A stretch of 64,000 nucleotides of DNA from contig NZ_CP034448.1 in the NCBI RefSeq assembly GCF_003952465.1, positions 1,860,001-1,924,000 on the forward strand, read 5' to 3'. Every line of letters begins with the position of its first letter. Positions within the stretch are counted from its first letter, which is position 1. Under the pieces are notes generated by a model. It did not search any database. It worked only from the letters and a program-made list of their open reading frames with translations, and was not told the origin of the DNA. The stretch comes from Mesorhizobium sp. M1B.F.Ca.ET.045.04.1.1 (lineage in GTDB: Bacteria > Pseudomonadota > Alphaproteobacteria > Rhizobiales > Rhizobiaceae). The position numbers were made by a program, and so were the translations under genes. Below are positions 1-9,015 of this stretch, one piece after another.

Positions 1-1496
1 CACATATAGAGCCCGCCGACCGGCGAGCGGTGTTGCGCGTAGCCCGGCACCGGGCGGTTGAAGAGCAACTGGTCGAAGGTGAGCTCGCCCTGAAAAATGT
101 TGCCTTCGGTGAGGCCGACCTCTGCCTCGATCTCGCGCGGCGTGCGCACCTCCATATGGACGATGCGGTCGCGGAAGCCGGGTGAGTATTCGGCGATTTG
201 CGCAATCACGCTTTCAGCAAAACCATCGCGGTCGGCATCGGTCCAGTCGCGTCCGTCGATCTTGGGCGGCGCGTACTGCACGAAGCAGCTCATGAAATGT
301 TTTCCCGGCGGAGCCATGGTCGGGTCGAGCGTGGTAGGGATCACCATGTCGAGGAAGGGGTCGGCCGACCAGCGTCCGGCCTTCCAGTCGTCATAGGCGC
401 GCTCCATTCGCTCGATGGAATCGGTGAAGTGCATGTCGGCGCGATAGACCGGCGAGTCCTTCGGCAGAGCCGGGAACTCGGGCAGCGAATCGAGCGCGAT
501 GTTGACCTTGCCGGACGAGCCGCGGATCTTGAAGTTCCTGACGCGCCTCAGGAAGATGTCGGGCAGCTCCTTTTCCTCGACCAGCTTCAGGAAGGTGCGC
601 TTGACGTCTGCGTTGGAGACGACGAGCTTGCCGTAGACCTCCTCGCCGCCGGCAAGCACGACGCCCTTCGCCTTGCCGTTCCTGATCAGCACGTGATCGA
701 CCGCGGCGCCGGTGCGGATGCTGCCGCCCGAGGCTTTGAAGGAGGCGGCCAGCGCCTTGGTGACGGCGCCCATGCCGCCGCGCGCATAGCCCCAGGCGCC
801 GACCGAGCCGTCGACCTCGCCCATATAGTGGTGAAGCAGGACATAAGCTGTGCCGGGCGACATCGGCCCGAGCGCGGTGCCGATGATGCCGGAGAGCGCG
901 AAGTTCGCCTTGATGACGTCGGTCTCGAAATATTCGTCGAGGAAGTCGGAGATCGACATCGTCCAGAAGCGAAGCGTCAGCGCCATCTCCTCGGCGGTGA
1001 GACCGGCGAATTTCTTGCCGAGATAGAGCAACTCGCCGAGGTCGCGCGGCCTGAAGCTGGTCGGGTCGGGCGCGGTGCGCATCAGAAGCGGCTGAATGAA
1101 ACGGCACTGCCTTGTGACGTCGCGCGAATAGCGGTCATAGGCCTCGGCGTCGCGCTTGGAGAAGCGGGCGAACTCGCGGCGATGCGCGTCATGATCGCGG
1201 TAGTTGGCGAGATAGTCGCCATCGCGCGTGAACACGGCGCCGCCCTCATAGGAGACCACCTGCAGGCCGAAGCGCGGCAGCTCCAGGTCGCGCATGATCT
1301 CGGGCCGGAATAGCGAGCAGACATAGGAGCAGTTGGAGTAGAGGAAGCCCGGCGTCAACTCGCGGCTGGTAGCGGCGCCGCCGACCCAGTCGTTCTTCTC
1401 GACCACCAGCACGTCGAGCCCGGCGCGCTGCAGATAGCAGGCGTTGACCAGGCCGTTGTGGCCGCCGCCGATGACGATCGCATCCCACGCCTTCAT
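1..1496 (-). CDS. FAD-dependent oxidoreductase, phytoene dehydrogenase-like (3' end outside window)
   Basis: The ATG at 1496 opens a frame that runs off the window edge, so 498 codons of the N-terminal and central parts are visible. Residues 6-13 read AIVIGGGHNG, a Rossmann FAD-binding GxGxxG-type motif, followed about 20 residues on by an acidic strand end (LVVEKND) and WVGGAATS. This layout is typical of the CrtI/COG1233 family of FAD oxidoreductases, which includes phytoene desaturases but mostly consists of uncharacterised enzymes. It is divergent from the methyltransferase at 1712, with a 16-bp palindrome at 1594-1609 between them. The neighbourhood (amine oxidase, aminotransferase, Rieske oxygenase) suggests oxidation of an amine-derived substrate rather than carotenoid synthesis. 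The family is clear; the substrate is unknown. Confidence 0.85.
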   Translation of the reverse strand, partial: MKAWDAIVIGGGHNGLVNACYLQRAGLDVLVVEKNDWVGGAATSRELTPGFLYSNCSYVCSLFRPEIMRDLELPRFGLQVVSYEGGAVFTRDGDYLANYRDHDAHRREFARFSKRDAEAYDRYSRDVTRQCRFIQPLLMRTAPDPTSFRPRDLGELLYLGKKFAGLTAEEMALTLRFWTMSISDFLDEYFETDVIKANFALSGIIGTALGPMSPGTAYVLLHHYMGEVDGSVGAWGYARGGMGAVTKALAASFKASGGSIRTGAAVDHVLIRNGKAKGVVLAGGEEVYGKLVVSNADVKRTFLKLVEEKELPDIFLRRVRNFKIRGSSGKVNIALDSLPEFPALPKDSPVYRADMHFTDSIERMERAYDDWKAGRWSADPFLDMVIPTTLDPTMAPPGKHFMSCFVQYAPPKIDGRDWTDADRDGFAESVIAQIAEYSPGFRDRIVHMEVRTPREIEAEVGLTEGNIFQGELTFDQLLFNRPVPGYAQHRSPVGGLYM

Positions 1497-1593
1497 GTGC
1501 GCTCAACCTCCATCCGGCCGCCCTTTCTTTCCGGGCTGTTTGTTCCCCGATGCGCGGAATTTGGCATGGGTCGCGGTTTTCTGTCCAGCCATT

Positions 1594-1609
1594 TTGAATG
1601 AATGTTCAA
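1594..1609. promoter_or_regulatory. Putative TetR-type operator, copy 1 (TTGAA-N6-TTCAA)
   Basis: TTGAA (1594-1598), six bases, then TTCAA (1605-1609). It sits near the middle of the 215-bp divergent region between the genes starting at 1496 and 1712. The same 16-bp architecture recurs at 10112 and 13029, each time in front of a gene of the same locus. I infer that it is the site of the TetR protein encoded at 2534-3199. Confidence 0.6.
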
Positions 1610-1711
1610 CCAATGATATTGCGTTTTCGTTTTGATGCGCTAGGCTTTGTCGGCATTTCTGGACACTGCATTACTGAACCGGGAACCCAGGTATTCGGGA
1701 CTCGAGGTCTG

Positions 1712-2506
1712 ATGATCGAAACGGCGGATGCCGAGCCGGAATATGACGACACCGCCATCCGCTTCCTCGAAGCGCTTTGGGGTGACGGCTATCTGTCGCC
1801 GGGCGGTCCCGAAGAGGTCGACCGCGTGGTCGAAGGTCTTTCGCTGAAGGGCAAGGCGATCCTCGATATCGGCTGCGGCGCGGGTGGCATCACGGCGCAT
1901 CTGGTTGCGCGGCATGGTGCTGCCCGAGCCACCGGCTTCGACGTCGAGAAGCCGGTGATCGAGACGGCGAGGCGAAAGGCGATGTTGAAAGGTCTCCAAG
2001 ACCGCGTCAGTTTCGTCCAGGCGCCGCCGGGGCCGCTGCCGTTCGCCAACGCCTCCTTCGACGTCGTGTTCTCCAAGGACGCGCTGCTGCACGTGCGGGA
2101 CAAGGAGGCGCTGTTCGCCGAGATTTTTCGCGTGCTGAAACCCGGCGGCGTCTTCGCCGCGTCGAACTGGATGATCGCGCATGACGGCGAGCCGTCTCCG
2201 GAGATGAAGGCTTATACAGCGGCGGTAGGCTTGTCCTTCGCAATGGCCTCGCCGGCGCGTTATGCCGAAGCGATGCGGCGCGCCGGCTTCTCTGACATTG
2301 CCGTCCGCGACCGCAATCCATGGTACCGCGAGGTCGCGCGGGAGGAACTCGCGCGGCTCAAGGGGCCGCTCTATGAGCCGGTCGCCGCCGCGGTCGGCGC
2401 GGCCTATGTCGACAAGAACATCCGGACCTGGGAGGCGATGCAGAAGGTGCTTGACAGTGGGGAGCACCGTCCCACTCATCTGCGCGGTTGGAAGCCGGTT
2501 GGATAG
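1712..2506 (+). CDS. Class I SAM-dependent methyltransferase, small-molecule N-methyltransferase-like
   Basis: A 264-residue protein starting at the ATG at 1712, preceded by GAGG. An upstream ATG in the same frame (1598) lies inside the palindrome at 1594-1609 and is less likely. Residues 52-59 read [11 protein letters not shown] motif I; GFDVE follows as the acidic end of strand 2, and LLHVRDK and [10 protein letters not shown] are the later core motifs. The segment LSPGGPEE just before motif I resembles the phosphoethanolamine and related amine N-methyltransferase group, so a small amine is a reasonable substrate guess. It is divergent from the FAD oxidoreductase and followed after about 27 bp by the TetR gene, probably in one transcript. 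The fold is certain; the substrate is inference. Confidence 0.85.
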   Translation: MIETADAEPEYDDTAIRFLEALWGDGYLSPGGPEEVDRVVEGLSLKGKAILDIGCGAGGITAHLVARHGAARATGFDVEKPVIETARRKAMLKGLQDRVSFVQAPPGPLPFANASFDVVFSKDALLHVRDKEALFAEIFRVLKPGGVFAASNWMIAHDGEPSPEMKAYTAAVGLSFAMASPARYAEAMRRAGFSDIAVRDRNPWYREVAREELARLKGPLYEPVAAAVGAAYVDKNIRTWEAMQKVLDSGEHRPTHLRGWKPVG

Positions 2507-2533
2507 CCGGCAATGCTGGAGACCGTCACGCTC

Positions 2534-3199
2534 ATGAAGACTGTAGAGGCCAGGGACAACGCTCCTCAACCGGCGCGAAAAGCAAACGCCGAGAAGCGCG
2601 GGCGCAAGGCGTCGAAAGAGGTCAGGCAGCTCCAACTGATCGAAGCGACGATCGATTCACTCGCCAAGCGAGGCTATGCGGAAACGACGATGGCCGATGT
2701 CGCCGACGGCGCCGGACTGTCGCGCGGCATCGTCAACTTCCATTTCGAGAGCAAGGAAAAGCTGCTCGTCGCCACGCTGCAGTACATGTATGACGAGTAT
2801 TCGGCGCATTGGCGCACCGCCTTGCAGAAGGCCGGCGACGATCCGGCCCGGCAGTTGCAAGCGCTGGTGTGGGCCGACTTCGACCGCTCGATCTGCAACA
2901 AGCGCAAGCTCGCCGCCTGGTGCGCCTTCTGGGGCGAGGCCAAGTCGCGGCCGACCTACCAGGCACTGAGCAGTTCGCGCGACGCTTACTACCAGCAGGT
3001 CTTCATCGACCTCTGCGCGACGCTGAAGCAAAGCGGCGGCTATGCCTATGAGCCTCAGGTCATGGCCCTGGCGCTCAGCGCCATGCTCGAAGGCCTGTGG
3101 CTGCGGCTGATGATGGGGACGGAGGACACCACGCGCGAAACGGCGCTGCAGGCGGCCAACGCCTTTTTGGCGGCCGCCTTCCCGAAACATTACGGTTAG
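2534..3199 (+). CDS. TetR/AcrR family transcriptional regulator, BetI-like
   Basis: A 221-residue regulator. The N-terminal helix-turn-helix reads GYAETTMADVADGAGLSRGI followed by VNFHFESKEKLL, the classical TetR signature, and the C-terminal ligand domain contains WCAFWGEAKSRPTYQ, which is typical of the BetI/choline-responsive branch. I prefer the ATG at 2534 (GGAG at 2518); an ATG at 2513 would add seven residues but lacks a convincing ribosome site. It lies between the methyltransferase and the binding-protein genes. Three TTGAA-N6-TTCAA palindromes in the surrounding promoters (1594, 10112, 13029) are the obvious candidate operators. Quaternary-amine or polyamine responsiveness is inferred from family and context. 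Confidence 0.88.
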   Translation: MKTVEARDNAPQPARKANAEKRGRKASKEVRQLQLIEATIDSLAKRGYAETTMADVADGAGLSRGIVNFHFESKEKLLVATLQYMYDEYSAHWRTALQKAGDDPARQLQALVWADFDRSICNKRKLAAWCAFWGEAKSRPTYQALSSSRDAYYQQVFIDLCATLKQSGGYAYEPQVMALALSAMLEGLWLRLMMGTEDTTRETALQAANAFLAAAFPKHYG

Positions 3200-3247
3200 C
3201 AGCAGCCGGCCGCCAAGACCGGCAAGACCAAAAGAGGATGGAACAGC

Positions 3248-4330
3248 ATGAAGAAACTCAGCCGACGCCTCACATTGACATTGGCGCTCACCGGCGCGCT
3301 GGCGGCCTCGGCGGCGGCGTTCGCCGTCGCCGCCGACAAGGACCTGATCGTGTTCGACTGGTCCGGCTATGAGGATCCGAGCTTCCATCCGAAATATGTC
3401 GAGAAGGACGGCGACTCACCGACCTTCGCCTTCTTCGGCGACGAGGATGAGGCATTCGAAAAGATCCGCTCCGGCTTCAAGTCCGACCTCGGCCATCCCT
3501 GCTCGCAGAGCGTGGTGAAGTGGCGCGAGGCGGGGCTGCTGCAGCCGCTCGACACCTCGAAGATCGCCGGCTGGAAGGATCTCAATCCCGGCATCATGGC
3601 GATGAAGGATCTCGCCACGACATCCGACGGCAAGGCCTGGTTCATGCCGTGGGACTGGGGCGACACGCAGCTCACCTTCAATTCCGACAAGATCGCCGAG
3701 AACGACGTGCAGTCGCTCAAGGCCTTCGCCGATCCGAAGTACAAGGGCAGGGTCTCGATCGGCGACAATGTCGACGACGCCTATGCGCTGGCCAGCCTCG
3801 CCATCGGGCTCAAGGACTGGACGAAGATGACGGACGAGCAGTTCAAGCAGGCATCCGACTTCCTGCGCCAGGTGCACAAGAACGTGCGCTCGTACTGGAC
3901 CGACACCACCGACATCGTGCAGCTCTTGAGCGGCGGCGAGGTCGACCTCGCCTGGGCCTGGAACGACGCCACGGTGCAGTCGGTCGCGGCGGGCGTGCCG
4001 ATCAAATCCAAGAAAGATACCGACGAGGGCATCTCGACCTGGGTGTGCGGCTATGTGCTGTTCAAGGACGCGCCCGGCAATGTCGACAAGGCCTATGATT
4101 ATCTCAACGCCGTCAACGATCCGGAAGTCGCCAAGGTGCTGGTCAAGGACTGGGGCTACGGCCAGGCCAACGCCAAGGGCATGGCCGGCGTCGACCAGGC
4201 GGTGCTCAAGGAAAAGGGCTACGACAACGTGGAAAAGTGGGTCGGCAAGACGCTGTTCCAGCAGCCGCTGCCTTCCGAGCTCAAGCTGAAGATGATCGCC
4301 GAGTTCGAGAAGATCAAAGCCGGCTATTGA
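3248..4330 (+). CDS. ABC transporter substrate-binding protein, PotD/PotF-like (copy 1)
   Basis: A 360-residue periplasmic binding protein with a signal peptide (MKKLSRR, hydrophobic stretch, AFAVAADK cleavage region). The mature part begins DLIVFDWSGYEDP, the opening strand of family 1 polyamine-type binding proteins, and carries HPCSQSVVKWREAGLLQP and WVCGYVL later. A ribosome site, AGAGGA, lies just upstream. It probably delivers a cationic amine to the permeases encoded at 8194-9929 with the ATPase at 7089-8201. The next gene but one is a close paralogue (4754-5830), so the locus has two alternative binding proteins. The ligand cannot be read from the sequence; polyamine or a related amine is inference. 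Confidence 0.92.
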   Translation: MKKLSRRLTLTLALTGALAASAAAFAVAADKDLIVFDWSGYEDPSFHPKYVEKDGDSPTFAFFGDEDEAFEKIRSGFKSDLGHPCSQSVVKWREAGLLQPLDTSKIAGWKDLNPGIMAMKDLATTSDGKAWFMPWDWGDTQLTFNSDKIAENDVQSLKAFADPKYKGRVSIGDNVDDAYALASLAIGLKDWTKMTDEQFKQASDFLRQVHKNVRSYWTDTTDIVQLLSGGEVDLAWAWNDATVQSVAAGVPIKSKKDTDEGISTWVCGYVLFKDAPGNVDKAYDYLNAVNDPEVAKVLVKDWGYGQANAKGMAGVDQAVLKEKGYDNVEKWVGKTLFQQPLPSELKLKMIAEFEKIKAGY

Positions 4331-4426
4331 GTGCTGCGGAAACGACCGGTCGCCCTGAACTGAAACGGCGTAGCGCAATCGCTTCAATGGCGGCTTGTGG
4401 TTGTTTGGCAGGTGCAGATCGCCGAT

Positions 4427-4613
4427 GCCGGCGCTGCCCCTCATCCCCCTGCCGGGACCTTCTCCCCGTCGTGACGGGGAGAAGGGGCCGGCCGCAACGC
4501 TGACGCCTATCCTGCAACGCCGGCGATTGGCGAAACCATCGATGACGGCGTCTTTCTCCCTGTCACTATACGGGGAGAAATGCCCGGCAGGGCAATGAGG
4601 GGCAGCGCCAGCC
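4427..4613. repeat. RIME-like large palindromic intergenic element
   Basis: The left arm begins GCCGGCGCTGCCCCTCATCC (from 4427) and continues into CTTCTCCCCGT. The right arm (4568-4613) reads back its complement: ACGGGGAGAA, GCCCGGCAGGGCAATGAGG, GGCAGCGCCAGC. Smaller hairpins (TTCTCCCCGTCGTGACGGGGAGAA) sit inside. This is the architecture of the intergenic mosaic elements scattered in rhizobial genomes. It fills most of the 423-bp gap between the two paralogous binding-protein genes; I see no gene in this gap. Confidence 0.75.
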
Positions 4614-4753
4614 TCGGCAATTGAAGGTCCCGGCATAAGTTGGAGGCAGGTCCGAAAGCCGTTGCTCCGGCCCCGGACCATGCGGGCTCGCCAAAGCTGC
4701 CGAATTCTCCTAACTTCCGCCGATACGTCCGCGACGGGGGGAGTTCTCGCGCC

Positions 4754-5830
4754 ATGAAATCCATGCTTCGCCGCCTTGCCTTGGCTGCCGCCGTCACCGT
4801 CGGCGCGGGTGCTGCCTATGCGCTTGCCGAAGGCGGCGGCGACCTCGTCGTCTTCGACTGGTCGGGCTACGAAGATCCGCTGCTGCATCCGGCCTATACC
4901 GCCAAATACGCGGCCGAGCCGAGCTTCTCCTTCTTCGGCGACGAGGACGAAGCCTTCGAGAAGATGCGCGCCGGCTTCAAGGCCGACATCGCCCATCCCT
5001 GCTCGCAGAGCGTTGTGAAGTGGCGCGAGGCCGGCCTGCTGCAGCCGCTCGACACGTCCAGGATCGCCGGCTGGAAAGATCTCAATCCCGGCATCATGGC
5101 GATGAAGAATCTCGCTACCACCGCCGACGGCAAGGCCTGGTTCATGCCCTTCGACTGGGGCAACACCTCGCTGCTCTACCGCACCGACAAGGTGACGGCG
5201 GACGAGGCGCAGTCGCTGAAAATCTTCGCCGATCCCAAGTTCAAGGGCCGCGTCACCATTGGCGACAATGTCGACGATGCCTATGCGCTGGCAAGCCTCG
5301 TCATCGGGCTGAAGGACTGGACCAAGATGACCGACGAGCAGTTCAGCCAAGCTTCCGCCTTCCTGCGCGACGTGCACAAGAACATCCGCTTCTACTGGAC
5401 CGACGACACCGACCTCAACCAGGCCTTCACCGGCAACGAGGTCGATCTGGTCTGGGGCTGGAACGAGACCTATGTGACGTTGAAAGGACAAGGACTGCCG
5501 ATCGAGATGAACCGCAACACGAGGGAAGGCCTGTCGACCTGGGTGTGCGGCTATGTGCTGATGAAGGACGCGCCGGGCAAGCTCGACCAGGCCTACGATT
5601 TCCTCAACGCCGTCAACGCGCCCGATGTTTCGGAGTATATGGTGAAGACCTTCGGCTACGGCCACGGCAACAGCGCCGGCATGGCGGCTATGGACCAGAA
5701 GCTGCTCACCGAACGCGGCTTCGACAATCTCGACAAGTTCCTCGACAAGACGCTGTTCCAGCAGCCGGTGGCGCCTGAGCTCAAGCAGCGGATGGTCGCC
5801 GAGTTCGAGAAGATCAAGGCCGGCTATTGA
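4754..5830 (+). CDS. ABC transporter substrate-binding protein, PotD/PotF-like (copy 2)
   Basis: A 358-residue paralogue of the protein at 3248. Long stretches are nearly identical (SQSVVKWREAGLLQPLDTS, IAGWKDLNPGIMAMK, GDNVDDAYALASL, LKDWTKMTDEQF), which indicates an ancient tandem duplication. The ATG at 4754 follows a GGGGGGAG ribosome site and starts a signal peptide (MKSMLRRLALAAAVTVGAGA). The central ligand-facing segments differ from copy 1 (NTSLLYRTDKV against DTQLTFNSDKI; DDTDLNQAFTGNEVDLVWGW against TTDIVQLLSGGEVDLAWAW), so the two may bind different ligands. Its TGA overlaps the TTG start of the amine oxidase, so the two are translationally coupled. Confidence 0.92.
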   Translation: MKSMLRRLALAAAVTVGAGAAYALAEGGGDLVVFDWSGYEDPLLHPAYTAKYAAEPSFSFFGDEDEAFEKMRAGFKADIAHPCSQSVVKWREAGLLQPLDTSRIAGWKDLNPGIMAMKNLATTADGKAWFMPFDWGNTSLLYRTDKVTADEAQSLKIFADPKFKGRVTIGDNVDDAYALASLVIGLKDWTKMTDEQFSQASAFLRDVHKNIRFYWTDDTDLNQAFTGNEVDLVWGWNETYVTLKGQGLPIEMNRNTREGLSTWVCGYVLMKDAPGKLDQAYDFLNAVNAPDVSEYMVKTFGYGHGNSAGMAAMDQKLLTERGFDNLDKFLDKTLFQQPVAPELKQRMVAEFEKIKAGY

Positions 5831-7125
5831 GCATCAGAACCGAAAGGACCGACGTTGCCATCGTCGGCGCTGGCTTCACCGGCCTGTCCGCCGCGCTCGA
5901 ACTGAAGCGCGCCCGGATCGATTTTCTTGTCCTGGAAGCGCGCGACCGTGTCGGCGGGCGCGTGGAGGCCGTGCGAAACGGGCTCGGCGAACTGATCGAC
6001 AGCGGCGGCCAGTTCCTGTGCGAAGACATGCCCGAACTGATGGCGCTGGCAAAGGCGAACGGCAGGACATTGGTCGAGACCTACGTCGAGGGCGAGTTCA
6101 TCACCCATCCGCGCATGTCGGCGTCGAGGGGCGAGCTCATGTATCACGCCTCGATGGCGATCCGCGACCGCATGAACAGTATCGAGCCGGACGATCCGGC
6201 GATCGCCGGCTTGAGCGTCGCCGACTGGCTCGAACGCCAGGAAGACCCGGCGGACGCCAAGGCGGGCTTTCGCTCGTTGATCGAGGGCCTGTGGTGCCTG
6301 GCGCTGGACAAGGTGCCGCTCTGGCACCTGATCGACAACGACCGGCGCATCACCAACGAGGTGCCGGAGCTGCAATACTCGTTGCGCGAAACCATGCAGT
6401 CGCTCGCCGACGATCTGGCGGGCGATCTCGGCGACCGGCTGCGGCTCAGTCAGCCGGCGACGCGCATCGAGCATGGACCGGAAGGCGTTCGCGTGACTTC
6501 CGCCGCGGGCGTCGTCGAAGCGCGCGCGGTGCTGATTGCGCTGCCACCGGCGACAGCTGCCAAGCTTGACTTCGCGCCTGCCTTGCCGCCCGCCCTGGCG
6601 AAGGATTTGGGCGTCTGGGAAAGCGGTGCGGTGATCAAGATCCTGGTGCGCTATACGAAGCCGTTCTGGCGCGAGCGGGGTTTGAGCGGCATGGTGATGT
6701 GGCGCGATCTGCCGGGGCTGTTTGCCTGCGACGCCAGCAAGGATGAGGGGCACGCCGCGCTCACCGTCTTCGTCGGCGGGCCGCGTGCATTGCGCTGGCG
6801 CGAGTTGGGCGAGGCGGCATTGCGTGCGGAGGTGACGGCGAGGCTTGTCGACGCGCTCGGCCCGGAAGCGGCCGACATCGTCGATTTCAGCTCACGCGAC
6901 TGGACGCACGATCGCTGGAGCGGCGGCGCCTACAGCGATCTCATCGTCGACGTGACGGCGAGGTACGCCGAGCGCACCATCCTTGCCGGCGCACCGCCGG
7001 TCTATTTCTCGGCTTCGGAACTCTCGCCGTCTTTTCCCGGCTATGTCGAAGGCGCGATCGTGGCCGGGCGTATCGCCGCCAGGAAAATTCAGTCGGCCAT
7101 CGCCACCAGCGCCTCGGGATCGTAA
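5827..7125 (+). CDS. Flavin-containing amine oxidase
   Basis: A 432-residue FAD enzyme. The start is the TTG at 5827, which overlaps the TGA of the binding protein (TTGA). The N-terminus reads VAIVGAGFTGLSAALELK, a dinucleotide-binding GxGxxG, then FLVLEARDRVGGR, the GG-doublet of the monoamine-oxidase superfamily. The C-terminus has AGAPPVYFSASELSPSFPGYVEGAIVAG, the second FAD-contacting region. It would oxidatively deaminate an amine to an aldehyde plus ammonia and peroxide, which fits coupling to a polyamine-type uptake system. Its 3' end overlaps the convergent ATPase gene by 37 bp. The exact amine is unknown. Confidence 0.88.
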   Translation: MSIRTERTDVAIVGAGFTGLSAALELKRARIDFLVLEARDRVGGRVEAVRNGLGELIDSGGQFLCEDMPELMALAKANGRTLVETYVEGEFITHPRMSASRGELMYHASMAIRDRMNSIEPDDPAIAGLSVADWLERQEDPADAKAGFRSLIEGLWCLALDKVPLWHLIDNDRRITNEVPELQYSLRETMQSLADDLAGDLGDRLRLSQPATRIEHGPEGVRVTSAAGVVEARAVLIALPPATAAKLDFAPALPPALAKDLGVWESGAVIKILVRYTKPFWRERGLSGMVMWRDLPGLFACDASKDEGHAALTVFVGGPRALRWRELGEAALRAEVTARLVDALGPEAADIVDFSSRDWTHDRWSGGAYSDLIVDVTARYAERTILAGAPPVYFSASELSPSFPGYVEGAIVAGRIAARKIQSAIATSASGS

Positions 7126-8201
7126 GCGAGGCGGATCGGCGCGCCGACCGGAATGTCGTCGGCGCCGAAATCGTTGGTCTCGGTCACCGAGAGCGGCTTT
7201 TCCAGTCCCGGTATCTCGACGATCAGATGCGTGATCTCGCCGAAATAGTGGCGCTCGACCACCTTGCCGGCGACCTCGAACTTCGCCGTGGCGTTGTCCC
7301 ACAAAACGCGCAGCCGCTCCGGCCGGATGCCGAGCGTGGCTACGCCGCCATTGCGCACGAAGGCCTTCGGCTTGTCGGTTTTGACGCGCCCGAAGCCAAG
7401 CGTGTCGACAACCAGCGAAGCGCCGTTCTCCTCGACGATCTCGGCCTTGACGAAGTTCATGCCGCCGAGGAAGTCGGCGACCTGGCGGTTGACCGGACGC
7501 TGATAGATTTCCTTCGGCGAAGCGACTTGCGCGATGCGGCCGTCGAACATGACGGCGATGCGGTCCGACATCGCGAGCGCCTCATACTGATCGTGAGTGA
7601 CCAGCACGAAGGTGATGCCGACCGCCTGCTGCAGTCGACGCAGCTCGACCTGCATCTGCTCGCGCAGCTTCTTGTCGAGCGCCGAGAGCGGCTCGTCGAG
7701 GAGCAGCACCTTGGGCCGCATGACCAGCGCGCGGGCGAGCGCCACGCGCTGGCGCTGGCCGCCGGAGAGCTCGGTGGCGCGGCGCTTGCCGAGGCCGGTC
7801 AGCGACACCTGCGCCAGCGCCTCCTCGATGCGGCGCTTTTCCTCGCCGGCCGCTAGCTTCAGCCGCTTCAGGCCGTAAGCGACATTCTGCTCCACATTCA
7901 GGTGTGGGAAGATCGCATAGCTCTGGAACACCATGTTGGTCGGCCGCCGGTTGGCCGGAATGCCGTCCATCGGCTGACTGTCCACGGCGATCGAGCCGCT
8001 GGTCGGCGTGTCGAAGCCGGCGATCATGCGCAAGAGCGTGGTCTTGCCGCAGCCGGAAGGACCAAGCAGCGAGAAGAACTCGCCCTCGCGGATGCTGAGC
8101 GATGCATCGTCCAGCGCCTTGAAGGCGCCGTAGCTGCGCGTGACCTCGCGGATCTCGATCATGGTGCGATCCGATTGGGCGCGCTCCGATCGCTCAAGCA
8201 T
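7089..8201 (-). CDS. ABC transporter ATP-binding protein, PotA-like
   Basis: A 370-residue importer ATPase. The ATG at 8201 is preceded by GGAGG at ideal spacing and overlaps the stop of the upstream permease gene (ATGCTTGA), which decides it over upstream ATG codons. Walker A is GPSGCGKTT, the signature is ELSGGQRQR, Walker B is VLLLDEPLSALD, and the H-loop is LVTHDQ. The C-terminal third is the TOBE-type regulatory domain (TLGIRPERLRV). It energises the permease pair encoded just upstream, with the binding proteins at 3248 and 4754 as probable partners. The operon order is permease B, permease C, ATPase, all overlapping. Confidence 0.93.
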   Translation of the reverse strand: MLERSERAQSDRTMIEIREVTRSYGAFKALDDASLSIREGEFFSLLGPSGCGKTTLLRMIAGFDTPTSGSIAVDSQPMDGIPANRRPTNMVFQSYAIFPHLNVEQNVAYGLKRLKLAAGEEKRRIEEALAQVSLTGLGKRRATELSGGQRQRVALARALVMRPKVLLLDEPLSALDKKLREQMQVELRRLQQAVGITFVLVTHDQYEALAMSDRIAVMFDGRIAQVASPKEIYQRPVNRQVADFLGGMNFVKAEIVEENGASLVVDTLGFGRVKTDKPKAFVRNGGVATLGIRPERLRVLWDNATAKFEVAGKVVERHYFGEITHLIVEIPGLEKPLSVTETNDFGADDIPVGAPIRLAYDPEALVAMAD

Positions 8202-9015
8202 AGAGGCCTCCCTCGTTCTGGGTGCGTCTCGCCGCGCGGCGGCGCAGGATTTCGGCAACGGTCATCAGCACGAAGGACGCCACCAGCAGCAAGGTGCCAA
8301 GCGCCAGCACGCCAGGGAGCTTGGCCGCAAAGCGGAGCTGGCCCCAGATATAGATCGGCAGCGTCGCTTCGGTGCCGGTGAGGAAGAAGGCGATGATGAA
8401 TTCGTCGAGCGAGATGGTGAAGCAGACGAGCAGGCTGGAGATGATCGCCGGCGCGACCATCGGCAGCGTCACGCGCCGGAAGGTGCCGAAGGCGCTCTCG
8501 CCGAGATCGGCGGAAGCCTCCTCCAGGCTGCGATCAAAGCCTTCGAAACCGGAGGTCAGCACCGTCATCGAATAGGGGATGCAGACCAGCACGTGGCCGA
8601 GCACGACGGTGAACAGCGACAGGCTCAAGCCAAGTTGCAGCATGACCAGCAGCATCGAGATGGCGACGATCACCTCGGGCAGCACCAGCGGCGCCATGAT
8701 CAGCCCATTGATGCTGCGGCGGCCGGGATAGCGGTAGCGGGTGATCGAGCGGGCGGCGAGGATGCCGAGCACGGTCGACAGGATCGAGGCCGAGACACCG
8801 ACAGCCAAGCTGTTCCAAGTCGCGTCGATCAGCGCCGGCGTGCGCGGCAGGTCCTCATACCAATGGAGCGTGACGCCGGAGAGCGGGAATTTCGGCGTCG
8901 CCGCGGTGTTGATCGAAAAGATCGGCAGGAAGATCACCGGCAAATAGAGGAAGAGGATGTAGAGCGCTGCGTAGCTCGACAGCCAGCTTGGCAGGAAGCG
9001 TCTGGTCGCAGTCAT
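8194..9015 (-). CDS. ABC transporter permease, PotC-like
   Basis: A 273-residue inner-membrane protein with about six hydrophobic segments (for example YAALYILFLYLPVIFLPIF at the N-terminus). The EAA cytoplasmic loop reads EEASADLGESAFGTFRRVTLP, which docks the ATPase. The motif SLDEFIIAFFLTG is typical of the PotC/YdcV subfamily of spermidine/putrescine-type permeases. Its ATG overlaps the TGA of the PotB-like gene by 4 nt, and its own stop overlaps the ATPase start. It forms a heterodimeric pore with the 9012-9929 product. Confidence 0.92.
   Translation of the reverse strand: MTATRRFLPSWLSSYAALYILFLYLPVIFLPIFSINTAATPKFPLSGVTLHWYEDLPRTPALIDATWNSLAVGVSASILSTVLGILAARSITRYRYPGRRSINGLIMAPLVLPEVIVAISMLLVMLQLGLSLSLFTVVLGHVLVCIPYSMTVLTSGFEGFDRSLEEASADLGESAFGTFRRVTLPMVAPAIISSLLVCFTISLDEFIIAFFLTGTEATLPIYIWGQLRFAAKLPGVLALGTLLLVASFVLMTVAEILRRRAARRTQNEGGLYA

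Noticed and set aside
198-1313. A 371-codon plus-strand frame opposite the FAD oxidoreductase
   Set aside because: The minus strand encodes a clear FAD-binding protein; the plus frame has no recognisable domain.
1598-1711. The ATG at 1598 as the start of the methyltransferase
   Set aside because: It lies inside the palindrome, lacks a ribosome site, and adds residues before the conserved part; the ATG at 1712 has GAGG upstream.
4427-4613. A possible CRISPR or IS element between the two binding-protein genes
   Set aside because: There are no regularly spaced identical repeats with spacers and no transposase; the structure is a single large palindrome of RIME type. No CRISPR array was seen anywhere in the window.
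3416-5665. A 749-codon open frame on the minus strand across both binding-protein genes
   Set aside because: It is antisense to two certain genes, has no domain content, is rich in Arg/Gly/His/Val as expected from reverse reading of high-GC codons, and has no plausible ribosome site.
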